From contig NZER01000472.1 of the NCBI GenBank assembly GCA_002690445.1, forward strand, positions 1 through 49,625: a stretch of 49,625 bases of DNA, in the 5' to 3' direction. The position numbers and the translations under genes were made by a program. A model generated the notes under the pieces. That model was given only the letters and a program-made list of their open reading frames with translations. It ran no database searches and was not told where the DNA came from. The stretch comes from Candidatus Pacearchaeota archaeon. GTDB lineage: Archaea > Nanoarchaeota > Nanoarchaeia > Pacearchaeales > GW2011-AR1. Of the stretch, positions 49,337 through 49,625 are shown piece by piece (the stretch's first letter is position 1; each line of letters starts with the position of its first letter).

Positions 49337-49625
49337 GCATCGAATGTCCAAGCGAAGCGTGGGATAGATACGTCACTCAGCACGAAGAAGGGTGCGAGGT
49401 TTGTCACCAGCACATAGACAACTGCGACTGCCCTGAGTGTCCAAAGTGTGGCGAGATAGGTGACTCCGACTGCTACGAGAAGCACGACCTAGAGCCAGCG
49501 CATGACAGCATTGACTCTTACTGTGATTGGGTTGGTGTGGCACCCATTCGCTCATGCCTTAGAGCTACTGACAGGTATTGCGACGATGGCTTGCTCCTTG
49601 TGATGCGTGACGGCAGGAGGTTCCA
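49333..49625 (+). CDS. Partial Cys-rich zinc-binding protein
   Basis: Opens at an ATGA overlap with AGGAA upstream and runs off the window after 97 codons, so the C-terminus is missing. Cysteines are paired: CEVCHQHIDNCDCPECPKCG gives at least three C-x-x-C or C-x-C pairs, later C at 47 and 64 and more. It probably binds two zinc ions. Function unknown. Confidence 0.7.
   Translation, partial: MSIECPSEAWDRYVTQHEEGCEVCHQHIDNCDCPECPKCGEIGDSDCYEKHDLEPAHDSIDSYCDWVGVAPIRSCLRATDRYCDDGLLLVMRDGRRF

Noticed and set aside
1..49625. CRISPR arrays, insertion sequences, integrase and attachment sites
   Set aside because: No regularly spaced repeats, transposase or recombinase sequences were found on either strand.

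Overview
The window is a large part of the genome of a tailed double-stranded DNA bacteriophage (Caudoviricetes). The gene content fits a short-tailed, podovirus-like particle: large terminase, portal, scaffold, HK97-fold capsid protein, a T7 gp11-like adaptor, a T7 gp12/P22 gp10-like nozzle beta-propeller and very large internal virion proteins, with no recognisable tape measure, tail tube or sheath. GC content looks to be about 55-60% by eye. GTG and TTG starts and 1-14 base gene overlaps are common. No integrase, RNA polymerase or DNA polymerase gene is visible. Genes run off both ends, so the genome is larger than the window. The host cannot be named from the sequence.

Layout. (1) Bases 1-27921, minus strand: read from right to left, one late block encodes scaffold, major capsid protein, decoration-like protein, a beta-rich protein, adaptor, nozzle, a 66-residue protein, three fiber-like proteins, two putative internal proteins, a 751-residue protein, a 3300-residue giant virion protein with an HELVH metallopeptidase motif, small beta proteins, a LamG-like protein, an M15 endolysin and several small membrane proteins (probable lysis module). 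(2) 28009-30619, plus: portal and a zinc-ribbon protein. (3) 30603-33476, minus: terminase large subunit and two upstream genes. (4) 33566-36544, plus: a 41-residue protamine-like protein, a 218-residue protein and a 734-residue putative virion protein with an ADP-ribosyltransferase-like N-terminal segment. (5) 36546-40965, minus: a CAU tRNA, Dam-type methylase, SSB, a Cro/CI-type regulator, a primase-helicase fusion and a replication-initiator-like protein. (6) 41040-41490: about 450 bases of non-coding DNA rich in inverted repeats. (7) 41497-47164, minus: a unit ending at a strong terminator, with a MoxR/CobS-like AAA+ ATPase, a VWA/CobT-like MIDAS protein, a protein with an internal domain duplication and six small companions. 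(8) 47165-47581: a divergent regulatory region. (9) 47582-49625, plus: small genes of probable early expression behind a good sigma-70-type promoter.

How it fits together: blocks 1-4 build, fill and release the particle, block 5 replicates DNA, block 7 is a chaperone-like ATPase/VWA module of unknown target, and block 9 probably supplies host-takeover or regulatory proteins. The most interesting items are the MoxR-VWA operon with its unknown duplicated-domain partner, the protamine-like and ADP-ribosyltransferase-like gene cluster inserted between terminase and tRNA, the giant virion metallopeptidase-motif protein, and the two structured non-coding regions.
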